Positions 11,228-21,029 of a DNA stretch of 64,000 nucleotides are shown here, piece by piece. The DNA is from Macrolepiota albuminosa (lineage: Eukaryota; Basidiomycota; Agaricomycetes; Agaricales; Agaricaceae), in assembly GCA_027475525.1 (NCBI GenBank), contig JAMWFC010000080.1, positions 310,001 through 374,000 of the forward strand, written 5' to 3'. The stretch's first letter is position 1, and each line of letters begins with the position of its first letter. The notes beneath the pieces are model-generated. The model was not told the origin of the DNA, made no database searches, and was given only the letters and a program-made list of their open reading frames with translations. The translations under genes and the position numbers were made by a program.

Positions 11228-11610
11228 TGTAGATACAAGAAGATATTAATATCCTCAGAGGTCTCGACAGTAAGTGGAGAACAACTCTATTGACCTGTAG
11301 ATACAAGAAGATATTAATATCTACAGGAGATTCATAAGTAAGTATGAATTAAGTAAATGAATGAGTGACATACCCTCAGAGGTCTCGACAGTAAGTGGAG
11401 AACAACTGAGGGTATGTCATGTGCGAGCTCGCGCGTTGCAGGGAAAAATAAGGTTTGAGCAAATTATAGCAAACAGGAAAAACAAATCCGCCGCCACTGT
11501 AAGTGGCGGCGGCGGTGGCGAAAAATAATATAAAAGTAATTAGTAATAATAATCAAAAAGAAAATGGACGTATCCAAAAGCTGTGGTCTATGTGAAGTCG
11601 TTCCTTAACA
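11228..11610 (-). repeat. Copia-1 5' LTR
   Basis: 383 bp, TG…CA ends, identical by eye to 6481-6863. It is followed by the target duplication AAGCC. Confidence 0.95.
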
Positions 11611-11632
11611 AAGCCCAGCCTTGCAACAGCCT

Positions 11633-11922
11633 TATTGGACCAGATCCAATTACCTACGAAACAGTTATACAAATCCTCAGTCAACTGCCTTCGTGATAGA
11701 TAGCGACTCATAATTCATACCTACGAAACAGTTATACAACTATACAGTAGAGTATATTTAGTGAGACAATGTGCATATAAGGAGAGGGGACTTACATCCT
11801 CAGTCAACTGCCTTCGTGATAGATAGCGACTGAGGATGCAATGTTCCCGAAACGCGCTTCTCAACACCAGTACACGTGACCACAAAGTTCAGCTGACTTA
11901 ATGAGACCATACCTGTCTAACA
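11633..11922 (-). repeat. Copia-2 3' LTR
   Basis: Starts TATTGGACC and ends TCTAACA on the plus strand. It contains an inverted repeat at 11795-11838 (arms CATCCTCAGTC/GACTGAGGATG) and duplicated inner segments at 11652/11719 and 11673/11796. Confidence 0.85.
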
Positions 11923-11987
11923 CAACCCCATCAGCGACGAAGTGGGCATGAGAAATGAAAAAATAAAAAACAAAGTAAAAAAAATTT

Positions 11988-14900
11988 TTAAGGTAACGAA
12001 ACCATACCCAAAGCCTTCATAAACTTGTAGTGGAGATCTTTTCCGAGTGGTTTGGTGAGAATATCCGCGACCATTTCAGTGGTTGGAATCCATGATGAGG
12101 TGAAAGAACCACTGCGAAGATGTTGACGTATGAAATGGTATCGGATGTCTATGTGTTTGGATCGAGTGCTGGTGGAATCGGAGTTCGCAATGTCAAGTGC
12201 GCTCTTGTTGTCACAGAAAATTGGGAAAGGACGAGGAATCGGAAGTTCTAATGCAGTCATGTAATACCTGATAGCCAAAGCTTTGCGCATGGCATGAGCT
12301 ATCGCCATATACTCAGCCTCCGTAGAGGACAATGCAACGGTTCGTTGCTTAACCGATGACCAAGATACCAAGCTAGAATAAATGAAGAAGGCATAGCCAG
12401 AAACACTCCGGCGATTTGTTGGATCCGATGCCCAGTCTGCGTCAACAGCACCGAAATCAGTTGGGAAGATCATCCGAATCGGAGGATTCTGTGATTGTCG
12501 TGAGAAGTTGTATTCGATCGCGAAATTTCGCGTTCCAGAAAGGTATCGTAAAACGCGTTTTGCAGCGAGTAAATGTTTTTGAGAAGGGTTCGAGTTGTAC
12601 TGTCCCAACGACATAGCGGTAAAGGCCAAATCCGGTCTGGTACACAAACTGAGGTATAAAATTGAACCGATGAGTCGTTGAAAATGTGTTCTAACGTCTT
12701 CATCAGCTATTTCCGGTAAAGCGTTCGGTGGAGGATCCGGCAGGTCGTCAATTTTTCCCGCTAGAGGTAGTGACAGTGGTGCAGCGTCTAATAAATGGTA
12801 GGTTGTCAAGAGGTCAAGAATATATCCTTTCTGAGATAACCATAATTTTCGCTGTGGTCGATCCTGATCAATTCGAATGCCGAGATATAAATCCGTTGCA
12901 CCCGAGTCTTTAACTTCAAATCGCTTCCGCATTTGGCGAATGATCCAATCATATAAGGCTTTAGAGTTCGTAACATTTAAACCGTCGTCGACGTGTAAAC
13001 AGATGATGATGAACAAGTCTTGTCTATTGCCCGGTGAAGGAATCGATTCATCCGGCGGCGTAGAAAAGCGACCATAGAAAACAGCGTGATCGACTCCACA
13101 TCTAATAAGACCGTAGGATTCTAGTTCCTGTCGAATGACCTCGTACCATTCATGGGATGCCTGTTTAAGACCATAGAGAGCGCGAAGAACACGATTCACT
13201 TTGTTTGGTTCCGAACCCGGGAATCCAGGGATCTGCTTACAGTAAATTTCTTGTGTTAATGGTGCGTTGAGGAAAGCAGTTTTCACGTCGAAAGTGAATA
13301 TTTCTAAGTCGTACATCGCCGCATAAGCCAGGGTTATCCTGATACTGGTCATCTTGGCAACCGGTGCATACGTCGTACCATAATCTTCCGGACGTTGGCT
13401 AAAGCCCTGGGCTACAAGTCGTGCCTTCTCCATTCCTCGAATTATCGATCCATCTGGGTTGTATTTGTAAGCGTATACCCAACGAACTCCGATAGCCTTC
13501 CGGTTAGGGGGTAAATCAGCAGGAATAAAAACTTTGAGTTGGCGTAGACTCTCGATTTCATGCTCCATCGCTGCCTGCCATACATTTGTATCTGGACGAT
13601 GCGTTGCCTCAAAGTAATTTTCTGGTGCTTTGTCTAAGTCGAAAGGTTTTGCAGATTTGAATTTCGGAGGATTGGGACCAAAGGCCACGTAAGCTTTATA
13701 GTCGGTGATAGCCATATTTTCGAAAGCAGTGATGTCGATAAGATTAATTGATAAATCCGTGGTTTCATGAAGAGCGTCGAGATCCAGAATGGCTGATAGA
13801 CCTTGATGTGGCAAAAGTTTAGCTTGACGATCCGCACGTAGTTTAACCAGTCGTTCATTCCGTTTATGCATATCTTTGAAGAAAGCCTGACCGGCATCTG
13901 TCATCATGATTTTCCGACGAGGACGTTGGTTTATTGTATTCTGATTCAGTAGAGAGGGGACTGATGTCGATGGCGATTCATTTTGAGGAGGCACGTCGTC
14001 GTGACAAAAAGATAAATGGGGGAGTGAATTTTCCTGTGTAGGAGTATGTAGAGGAGGTGGTGTTGTCGTGGGAAGCGTGTTGTCTGATGGGCCAGAATTC
14101 GGTTGCAGTTTGCCACGTACATTTTCGTTGAACACAACGTCCTGAGAGAAAAAATACTTGCCATTCATGTCGCGAACACGCCATCCTAAACGTCCTTCCT
14201 CATAACCAACGAACACCGCTTCAAAACGTTGAGTGTTGCCCTTACAGTGCGTCTCCTTAGGAAACAGTACGAAACACTGACAACCCCAAACCCGAAGTTG
14301 TGAAAGGTCGGGTTTATGGCCCTCGATAATTTCGTAGGGAGTCGTGAAGTTGGGTAGGGTAGAGGTGGGCATACGATTCCTTAGGTACTGGGCCGTCAGG
14401 ATCGCGTCGCCAAGAAAAGAAATAGGGAGGCCAGCGTCGGCCATGAGGGTCTGTGCAGTATCCTCAAGGGTCCGAATATAGCGCTCGGCTTTTCCATTCT
14501 GTTGGTGTGTGTACGCCGCCGTCAATTGTAAGGTAATGCCTTGTTCAAGGAAAAGATCTCTCAGCCTCCCCTCGACAAATTCCTTTGCACCGTCACAGCG
14601 AACAGTCGTAACCTTATGACCAGATTTTAATTCGAGACGCACCTGAAAGCCTTTGAAATGTTTGTATGCTTGGTCTTTCTTGGAAAGTAACGTGGTGCTC
14701 CCATAGTTGGAGTAATCGTCGAGAATGGAGTGAAAGTAAGACGATTTCCCATTCGCAAATTGAGTCGGGAATGGTCCACAAGAATCCATATGGAGAAGCT
14801 CACATGTGCCGGATGCGCGATGTTGAAAATTGTCGTAAGGTCGAGCCGGCTGCTTCCCGATAATGCACGGAATACAATGATCATCATGAAACGGTCCGGT

Positions 14901-17333
14901 GAAATCAACCCCAGTCGCACAGCCTTTCGTAAGTATGTGTCTAGTGGTGTCTTTTGCAGGATGACCTAGACGACGATGCCAAAGAGCAGGAGTGACAGAT
15001 ATCTTAGGGAAATTCAACCGGGAATGTTCAATGGCAGGAAAAGACGAATGGTTCTCGGAGCCAGGAAGTAAAAAGTCACAATGGAGGAAGGATAGTCGAT
15101 TTAGGACCGTAGCCTGTAAAGACTTGCCTCGCAATTGAGAGGAATCCGGAAAGTAGATGGTGGTAGCCTCTTTCTTGAAGCAAAGCGCAAGATCCCGTTC
15201 CGTCATAGAACCCACAGAGAGTAAGTTTATGGGGACGTCCGGAGCATGAAGACAGTCGGAGAGAACAAGAGTAACTGGGTGATCATCAATGATGACGCGG
15301 AAACGGACCTCCCCACAAGCTAACGTGTTGAGCTTCCCACAGTTCGCCGTTCCCACAGGAACTGCAAGATCTTCATGATAAGTCCAAAAGAAACGTTTGT
15401 CGCGAATGATATGTGTCGTGCATCCCAAATCGAGTATGGAGTTGAATCGGGAAGATATCGAGGCCAAAACGACTGGGTCAGTGGAACTCATGAAGGCATG
15501 AAAAGGAGGTGAAACAGGCTGTTCGGGAGAGTCATAAAGGAAAAAAGCGGTATTATTGGTGTTGTCGTCGGATACAGGAGTGACTATGGTATCATCAACT
15601 TCGTCATGTACAACAGGGACAGTGGAAGAAGGAGCCTCAGGAGAGGTGTCAGAAATCGCCACATGAGCCCGAGGATGATTCCCTGAGTCACGAGGCACAT
15701 CGGTGCCAGGAACACGACGTAGAGTGGGAACATCAGAAGTAGAAGGCTGGGGAGGAAGAGATGAAGGCGGAACAGCGGGACAAGATGAAGATTGGGATGA
15801 AGATGACTTGGAGGCGTGGTTGGAATTGTTTTGAAGCCGACAACGGACATCAATGTCGGTTTCGAGAATAGTATCAGCCAAAGTATAGAAATCAAATAAG
15901 CCTTCGGGATTGTTAATCCAAGACCTACGAACTTCCTCGCGTAAGAATGTAAAAGCCCGATGGTCCGGAATACCATCTATGAATTTCTGGATCCGTTCAT
16001 AAGCGGTAAAATCCCAAGGAGTCCTAGAAAGTTGATTCACGGCGATGCACCAGGCCTGAACATAAGAAGGAATAGCGTTTGGAACACAGTGAAGGTTGAA
16101 AACCGAATCTTTCACACGCTGAGCAGATGCCGCGCTACCCACGCTAAAACGTTTCCGAAGGAAGTCCAGGAGGTCGCATGCCGTCCGTATAGGAAAGTTA
16201 TGAGGGCCACCACGAGCAGGTGGGAGAGAATTAAAAATTTCGGCGGAGAGTTTGCCTGAAATGATGTAGGAACAGATATTGTCGTTCCTCCAAAACACTT
16301 CGTAAGCCCGAGAAGCGTCGTGTGTATGGTGAGGTGGAGGAGCTGGTGCGACGACCACTTTACAGGTGGGATCATATGGAGTGCCCGGAGAAGGAATCGG
16401 ACAAACGTGACCGTTCAGGCCCATGTGGTCAATCAAGGCCATAACTGGATTTATCCATAAGCCCCAGTCCGCAGATGAGGAGAAACGAGGGATAGTAGAA
16501 AGTGGTGGGAGTTTGGAATCCGAGACAGGTTCAAGAGAAACGGGAGAAGAAACCAAAACAGGGGAAGTAGTAGGAGGAGGTGGAAACGAAGGAGGAGAAG
16601 AGGGAAAAGGATAAGGATGAGTCGAAGGAGGAAAAGGGGGGTAACAGTAGGGATATGGATACCAGTGGTAAGGAAAATGAAACGACGGGATGTGCTGACC
16701 ATCCGAAGAATGAGGAATAGAAGAAGAAACCTGCGGAGGAGAAGAAGAAACAGGAGGGGGAGAAAGGAAAACGGAAGGAGGGCGAGAAAAAGGAAAAGGG
16801 CGAGTAGGGACAGGAGAAGGAGGAGTGTAGCGAGGGACATCTACTGGAGGTGGGGGAGGGAAAAAGGCACCCCCGGTCGGGGGTGTGTGAAGGGGATTGG
16901 GAGCCGACGAATGAGCATGAGAGGTCGGAGCAGACATGGGACGAGGAAGTGTGGAATTGGCAGTGGGTGGAGGAAAAAACTGAGGTTGGACAGGTCGAAC
17001 TGGTGTAGGAACATGTAGAGTATGAGGTGGAGGGACATGCGGAGAAGAAGAAGCCGGGGTAGGCGTATCATGGGTAGGAGGAACAAAAGAATGAGATAGA
17101 GAGGAGGATATATGCGGGCGATTAAGGTGCGAGCGCTTAAAAGGACGCGGAATATTATGTGAAACAAGAGTATCAGAAGAACCGGGTGGAAAAAATTGCA
17201 TATGAGGAGGAGGATCACGATTGAAAGAAGCCGATTTGGGTGGAACGTTCGAGGATTGAGACCATTGATTTGGGTCCCCAGGCGCATGGCTCGGGATACC
17301 AGAAGACGGAAAGCGAGAGAAAGGATCGGTCAT
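11988..17333 (-). CDS. Copia-2 Gag-Pol polyprotein with long proline-rich N-terminus
   Basis: A 1781-codon open frame, long for copia. Roughly the first 290 residues are Pro/Ser/His-rich and low in complexity. Gag follows (SAEIFNSLPPARGG, FLRKRFSVGS, IQKFIDGIPDHRAFTFLREE). I found no CCHC knuckle. The protease box reads ILDLGCTTHIIRDKRFFW, so the usual D-S-G is D-L-G, which may weaken activity. Integrase is well kept: LWHRRLGHPAKDTT with CIPCIIGK, HMDSCGPF, RCDGAKEF and QQNGKAERYIR. RT shows FTFDVKTAFLNAPL, LYGLKQASHEWY and CLHVDDGLNV. RNase H shows AVDADWASDP, SSTEAEYMAI, CDNKSALDIA and ADILTKPLGK. The frame is open, but the protease change and the unequal LTRs suggest an older or non-autonomous copy. 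Confidence 0.92.
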   Translation of the reverse strand: MTDPFSRFPSSGIPSHAPGDPNQWSQSSNVPPKSASFNRDPPPHMQFFPPGSSDTLVSHNIPRPFKRSHLNRPHISSSLSHSFVPPTHDTPTPASSSPHVPPPHTLHVPTPVRPVQPQFFPPPTANSTLPRPMSAPTSHAHSSAPNPLHTPPTGGAFFPPPPPVDVPRYTPPSPVPTRPFPFSRPPSVFLSPPPVSSSPPQVSSSIPHSSDGQHIPSFHFPYHWYPYPYCYPPFPPSTHPYPFPSSPPSFPPPPTTSPVLVSSPVSLEPVSDSKLPPLSTIPRFSSSADWGLWINPVMALIDHMGLNGHVCPIPSPGTPYDPTCKVVVAPAPPPHHTHDASRAYEVFWRNDNICSYIISGKLSAEIFNSLPPARGGPHNFPIRTACDLLDFLRKRFSVGSAASAQRVKDSVFNLHCVPNAIPSYVQAWCIAVNQLSRTPWDFTAYERIQKFIDGIPDHRAFTFLREEVRRSWINNPEGLFDFYTLADTILETDIDVRCRLQNNSNHASKSSSSQSSSCPAVPPSSLPPQPSTSDVPTLRRVPGTDVPRDSGNHPRAHVAISDTSPEAPSSTVPVVHDEVDDTIVTPVSDDNTNNTAFFLYDSPEQPVSPPFHAFMSSTDPVVLASISSRFNSILDLGCTTHIIRDKRFFWTYHEDLAVPVGTANCGKLNTLACGEVRFRVIIDDHPVTLVLSDCLHAPDVPINLLSVGSMTERDLALCFKKEATTIYFPDSSQLRGKSLQATVLNRLSFLHCDFLLPGSENHSSFPAIEHSRLNFPKISVTPALWHRRLGHPAKDTTRHILTKGCATGVDFTGPFHDDHCIPCIIGKQPARPYDNFQHRASGTCELLHMDSCGPFPTQFANGKSSYFHSILDDYSNYGSTTLLSKKDQAYKHFKGFQVRLELKSGHKVTTVRCDGAKEFVEGRLRDLFLEQGITLQLTAAYTHQQNGKAERYIRTLEDTAQTLMADAGLPISFLGDAILTAQYLRNRMPTSTLPNFTTPYEIIEGHKPDLSQLRVWGCQCFVLFPKETHCKGNTQRFEAVFVGYEEGRLGWRVRDMNGKYFFSQDVVFNENVRGKLQPNSGPSDNTLPTTTPPPLHTPTQENSLPHLSFCHDDVPPQNESPSTSVPSLLNQNTINQRPRRKIMMTDAGQAFFKDMHKRNERLVKLRADRQAKLLPHQGLSAILDLDALHETTDLSINLIDITAFENMAITDYKAYVAFGPNPPKFKSAKPFDLDKAPENYFEATHRPDTNVWQAAMEHEIESLRQLKVFIPADLPPNRKAIGVRWVYAYKYNPDGSIIRGMEKARLVAQGFSQRPEDYGTTYAPVAKMTSIRITLAYAAMYDLEIFTFDVKTAFLNAPLTQEIYCKQIPGFPGSEPNKVNRVLRALYGLKQASHEWYEVIRQELESYGLIRCGVDHAVFYGRFSTPPDESIPSPGNRQDLFIIICLHVDDGLNVTNSKALYDWIIRQMRKRFEVKDSGATDLYLGIRIDQDRPQRKLWLSQKGYILDLLTTYHLLDAAPLSLPLAGKIDDLPDPPPNALPEIADEDVRTHFQRLIGSILYLSLCTRPDLAFTAMSLGQYNSNPSQKHLLAAKRVLRYLSGTRNFAIEYNFSRQSQNPPIRMIFPTDFGAVDADWASDPTNRRSVSGYAFFIYSSLVSWSSVKQRTVALSSTEAEYMAIAHAMRKALAIRYYMTALELPIPRPFPIFCDNKSALDIANSDSTSTRSKHIDIRYHFIRQHLRSGSFTSSWIPTTEMVADILTKPLGKDLHYKFMKALGMVSLP

Positions 17334-17469
17334 AATGACGACCCGAGGGAAAAATTAGAGAGACCTGCAATCGAGGAAACAGCAGACCAAAGAATAGGCG
17401 AGCGGGCAAAGAGGCCAGTAGAGGTCAGCCAATGAATCGTCGGTAACGTGGAAAACTGGCGACCTTAGA

Positions 17470-17486
17470 GAAGGAAGCCCATAACC
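17470..17486 (-). other. Copia-2 primer-binding site (half-tRNA iMet type)
   Basis: Next to the 5' LTR the minus strand reads GGTTATGGGCTTCC. The first ten bases are complementary to the initiator tRNA-Met anticodon region, the same primer class as in copia-1. Confidence 0.65.
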
Positions 17487-17815
17487 TATTGGACCAGATC
17501 CAATTACCTACGAAACAGTTATACAAATCCTCAGTCAACTGCCTTCGTGATAGATAGCGACTCATAATTCATACCTACGAAACAGTTATACAACTATACA
17601 GTAGAGTATATTTAGTGAGACAATGTGCATATAAGGAGAGGAGGACTGAGGATGCAATGTTCCCGAAACGCGCTTCTCAACACCAGTACACGTGACCACA
17701 AAGTTCAGCTGACTTAATGAGACTGAGGATGCAATGTTCCCGAAACGCGCTTCTCAACACCAGTACACGTGACCACAAAGTTCAGCTGACTTAATGAGAC
17801 CATACCCGTCTAACA
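17487..17815 (-). repeat. Copia-2 5' LTR, with 77-bp tandem duplication
   Basis: Matches the left LTR except for one base near the end (ACCCGTC versus ACCTGTC), a 38-bp net loss after GGAGAGG, and an exact 77-bp tandem duplication at 17646-17722/17723-17799. Confidence 0.85.
17646..17799. repeat. 77-bp tandem duplication 1 (in copia-2 LTR)
   Basis: 17646-17722 is repeated exactly at 17723-17799. The other LTR has one copy, so this is a probable assembly overlap. Confidence 0.95.
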
Positions 17816-18235
17816 AGCCTCAACCAAGTTATGAGTGACATATAAAAGTACATCATCTCTACCTCGAAAAAAAACGAGTAGGAAGGACAGAATTTAGAAA
17901 GTTGATTCCTGATCACGCTGTCACGACCATACACTATTCCAGAAGAAGTATACATATCATGATCTACTAATCAATTGTAAGTGGGCACAAGCCGCCTCCA
18001 ACCGGCGTTGTGTTAAATGATACCTCGAAGTTGATTGTTGCTCAGCCTTACAAAAGCCTTGACCAAGTTATGGCGAGCGACATATGAAGGTGTGCATTGT
18101 ACCTTAGAAAAAGGTAAGAAGGCCAATATAGAAAGCTGCTTCTCCCGGATCACGGCTTTCATAACATGCATCGTTCCAGGAGAGGTACACATATATATCA
18201 CTGATTGTAAGCGGGTCCCAGTCATCTCTAATTCT
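17816..18235. repeat. Diverged ~239-bp tandem repeat, first unit split by both copia elements
   Basis: The second unit begins near 18026 (CGAAGTTGATTG). The first begins at 6464 (CGAAGTTTATTT), continues through 11611-11627, and resumes at 17816. Removing both elements and one target copy each gives a first unit that aligns base for base with the second for ~60 bases, then with lower similarity to about 18000. The period after removal is ~239 bases. Confidence 0.75.
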
Positions 18236-18330
18236 CAGATTTCATCAACTTTAGATCCCAACTGTGACTGTTGGTTGCAACATACGGTAGTGATCGGAGT
18301 TTTACTTGACTCCTATATGTAAAGATTGGA

Positions 18331-19870
18331 AAACCATTCACTGCCTTGTCATTGTTTTGTCGTACGTGTATCACTTTTCTATTTTTTCATTCATTCGTTA
18401 AATATAGTTTTAGCCTTGATATGGTGATTTCTTCTGTATTATTCACTTTCATCAGGGATGTGTTGTTGTCGAATTTCTATATCCCAGGTCCGCAAAGACT
18501 TCCGTTCGAAATAATAGGGGAGATCATAGACAACCTCAAGGATTCAGAAAGCTCTCTGCTGACTATGTCCAAAGACTTCCGTTCGAAATAATAGGGGAGA
18601 TCATAGACAACCTCAAGGATTCAGAAAGCTCTCTGCTGACTATGTCTCTGGTGTGTCAGTATACTCTTCACAGGAGTCGTGCACTTCTGTTTGGAACCCT
18701 CACTTTTTTGAACATGGAAGGTTTCCTAAAATTCGAGCACTTTCTGGACTTACTCGAAGGGCCATCCACATCTATTGCTCCGAGGGTCAAATACATTAGC
18801 TTCACCAATCTCTTTCTCAGATCTGGTAGATGGAAGCGTACTAGACAGGCTGCACACAGACTGACATCTAAACTATCCCAGTTGAAAAGCATTCAGCTAG
18901 TTTCACAGGAATGGGAGACTCTTCCCCAATCATTCCTTGACTTCATTCTAGCTCTTCCAGCGGTCAAAATTTCCATCAAGAGTACAACGCTTTACACAAC
19001 TGAACAGTTTGTCGAGCTATTCGAAAGCTTCTTGGTTTCACAAGGATCACAGGATTCTACTTTATATCACCTTCGACTCGAAAATGGACCCAATTCTTTC
19101 CTCAATCATGTTCATCTGTTCCAAAAAAATTATCATTTTCGATCAATAGATAGCACTTCCCTAGTTAACTTTCACAACGTATGGGACCCCGCCAAAAGCC
19201 GCACAAAAATCACTGTCGAATCATATTATCTCCAGCTCTATGGTCTGGGAGTCCGACAGGAGTACTTGCCTTTTCTGCGGAACTTCCTGCTCAACATTGG
19301 ACCCAACTTGAACAATCTCGTCGTCGACTTTGTGACCCTTACTTAGGTAGAAGTATGTTTTTTTTTTCAATTGATTTTTTATCTATATTTTCAATTAACG
19401 TTCCTTGCTCGACATCTAGGTTTGTTATCAGCATATGAAGAGCTAGACTTCACATCCTTTACTAGTCTGAAGGCCGTTCATGTAGGAATCATCTATACAG
19501 ATGACCGAAAAGTAGCGCACATAAACACCATGTGGAAGCTTCTCGAATCTATACCACAATTTTCTGTTGAGACAATTGGCTTGATCTTCGATGTTAGCAA
19601 TCTTCTTGATGCCTTCTATCTTTTCCTTGGACAGAGACAATAAGACGTGTCCAGGGCATCTTCCCCTCATCTAGACATATCAAGATAAGGATAGGAGCTT
19701 ATGATATTGAGGAGGGGGCCTTGACTGCTCAAGTAGACTCCCTAGCGCAAGCACTCCGTCCATATTTCATGAAGCTCCCAGTCCAAGTATTATTTACAGC
19801 AATTATCTGGACATCTATTCACATCTCAACTGTGCGTATATTATATCCATCACATCACCTCTTATAACTA
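18331..19870 (+). pseudogene. F-box/LRR-like gene, broken
   Basis: The F-box core reads RLPFEIIGEIIDNLKDSESS and, after collapsing the 77-bp duplication at 18493-18646, runs on into SLVCQYTLHRSRALLFGTLT, the usual Agaricomycete F-box second half. A long frame then continues to 19346 with LRR-like text (LEGPSTSIAPRVKYISFTN). It ends at TAG (19344-19346), where an intron cannot easily be drawn. The 3' part continues at 19425-19643 (AYEELDFTSFTSLKAVHVGI) and then shifts frame to ~19868. The true start is unclear; an exon beginning near 18488 after a CCCAG acceptor fits best. The 77-bp break is probably an assembly error, while the TAG and later shift look like real decay. Confidence 0.6.
18493..18646. 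repeat. 77-bp tandem duplication 2 (in F-box gene)
   Basis: 18493-18569 is repeated exactly at 18570-18646. It shifts the frame inside the F-box. Confidence 0.95.
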
Positions 19871-20826
19871 GACTTTGGAGATAGGAACGATTGAACTGGA
19901 GAGATTATTTGGCTTGAACACAGTTTTTGCACCTGCATGCACACTGTGTTAATAATTGGATTAGATACAATAGTAGCCTCTTAATCACTCCTGACTTCAT
20001 CTAGGCCAACAGTACCAAGTAGCTTGACAATGTTTTTTCCTGATGTCTAAAGTAGGCATTGCCAAGCCTACCTTCTCTCATCAAATCAAAATACTTTATT
20101 TGTTGGACCCATCTAGTCTGGTGAAAATAGCAAGGGTTGGTCTACATTATCTGAAAGTAGATTGGTCAATGGAATTAAGACATTGGGCTTTACAGACTAT
20201 CTTGTGCTAATGGTGGACTTATCTCCCCTCCTATATTGAACTTTTACATCCAAGTCCTGGCTACTCTCACCTGTAATACAGGCTATTTTTGGCCATTGCC
20301 AACTAATATCTGAATGATTACCTCTTCTTTGTCCCATTAATAGTCTTTCTAATGTCAAAAGATTGCTTTGTTGGAGAGTAGACTAGTAATCAATATGTTT
20401 GTTCACTTCTTATTACCTGCAATGGGCCATTTGCACACATGGCAAATCTGAGATCAAGGTTGCAAGATTTAATCTTGTCTTTTGATTATCATGATAAATT
20501 GTTGGTGCACACAACTTCTATCTTCCTTTGCATACAGAGCTAAGAGCTATCCTTGCAGTTGTAAGGGCAACTTCTAGAGGCTATGGCTCAGTCACACAGC
20601 CAGCAGAGGAAGATCCAAAAGTTATTAGAATATATACTAACAATATCATAATAACTTGTTATGACCTGAAGTGTAGAACACCATAAGTGTGCCTGACTCT
20701 CTTTTCACACATCACATATCATATTGGACAAAGGAGCCATAGAGTACCTACATATTCTGCTACCTACAAATGGCCATCCTCAGTTATTTCTATCCAGACT
20801 GAGCAACAACATTACTTATGAACTAC

Positions 20827-21029
20827 ACAGAGACTAACTATACCTAGATCAGAACTTACTTGTGGTACTGATGATCTCTGTCTTTCAATATATTGACAGC
20901 CAATGTATGTAACACAATAAAAATAGATACAGAGACTAACTATACCTAGATCAGAACTTACTTGTGGTACTGATGATCTCTGTCTTTCAATATATTGACA
21001 GCTAATGTATGTAACACAATAAAAATAAA
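20827..21029. repeat. 102-bp tandem repeat, slightly diverged
   Basis: Two copies starting at 20827 and 20929 differ by at least one base (GACAGCC versus GACAGCT). Unlike the 77-bp set, this has a different period and divergence, so it is likely natural. Confidence 0.85.

Larger units (their letters stand above)
6481..11610 (-). mobile_element. Copia-1: complete Ty1/copia LTR retrotransposon
   Basis: The element is 5130 bp. It is bounded by two 383-bp LTRs that I read as identical, and flanked by the 5-bp target duplication AAGCC (6476-6480 and 11611-11615). One intact gag-pol frame lies on the minus strand. A primer site abuts the 5' LTR at 11227 and a polypurine tract abuts the 3' LTR at ~6866. 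LTR ends are TG…CA. Identical LTRs plus an open frame indicate very recent insertion. Confidence 0.95.
11633..17815 (-). mobile_element. Copia-2: Ty1/copia LTR retrotransposon
   Basis: Flanked by the 5-bp duplication AGCCT (11628-11632 and 17816-17820). The left LTR is 290 bp. The right LTR is 329 bp including a 77-bp tandem duplication (252 bp without it) and lacks a 38-bp piece present on the left. In element orientation the LTR begins TGTTAGAC. One long gag-pol frame lies on the minus strand. It is a different family from copia-1 by sequence, although it shares the same kind of primer site. Confidence 0.9.

Noticed and set aside
16451..17287. Overlapping frames on both strands at the copia-2 N-terminus
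   Set aside because: Low-complexity Pro-rich DNA opens several frames by composition. Only the minus-strand frame joined to Gag-Pol is supported.
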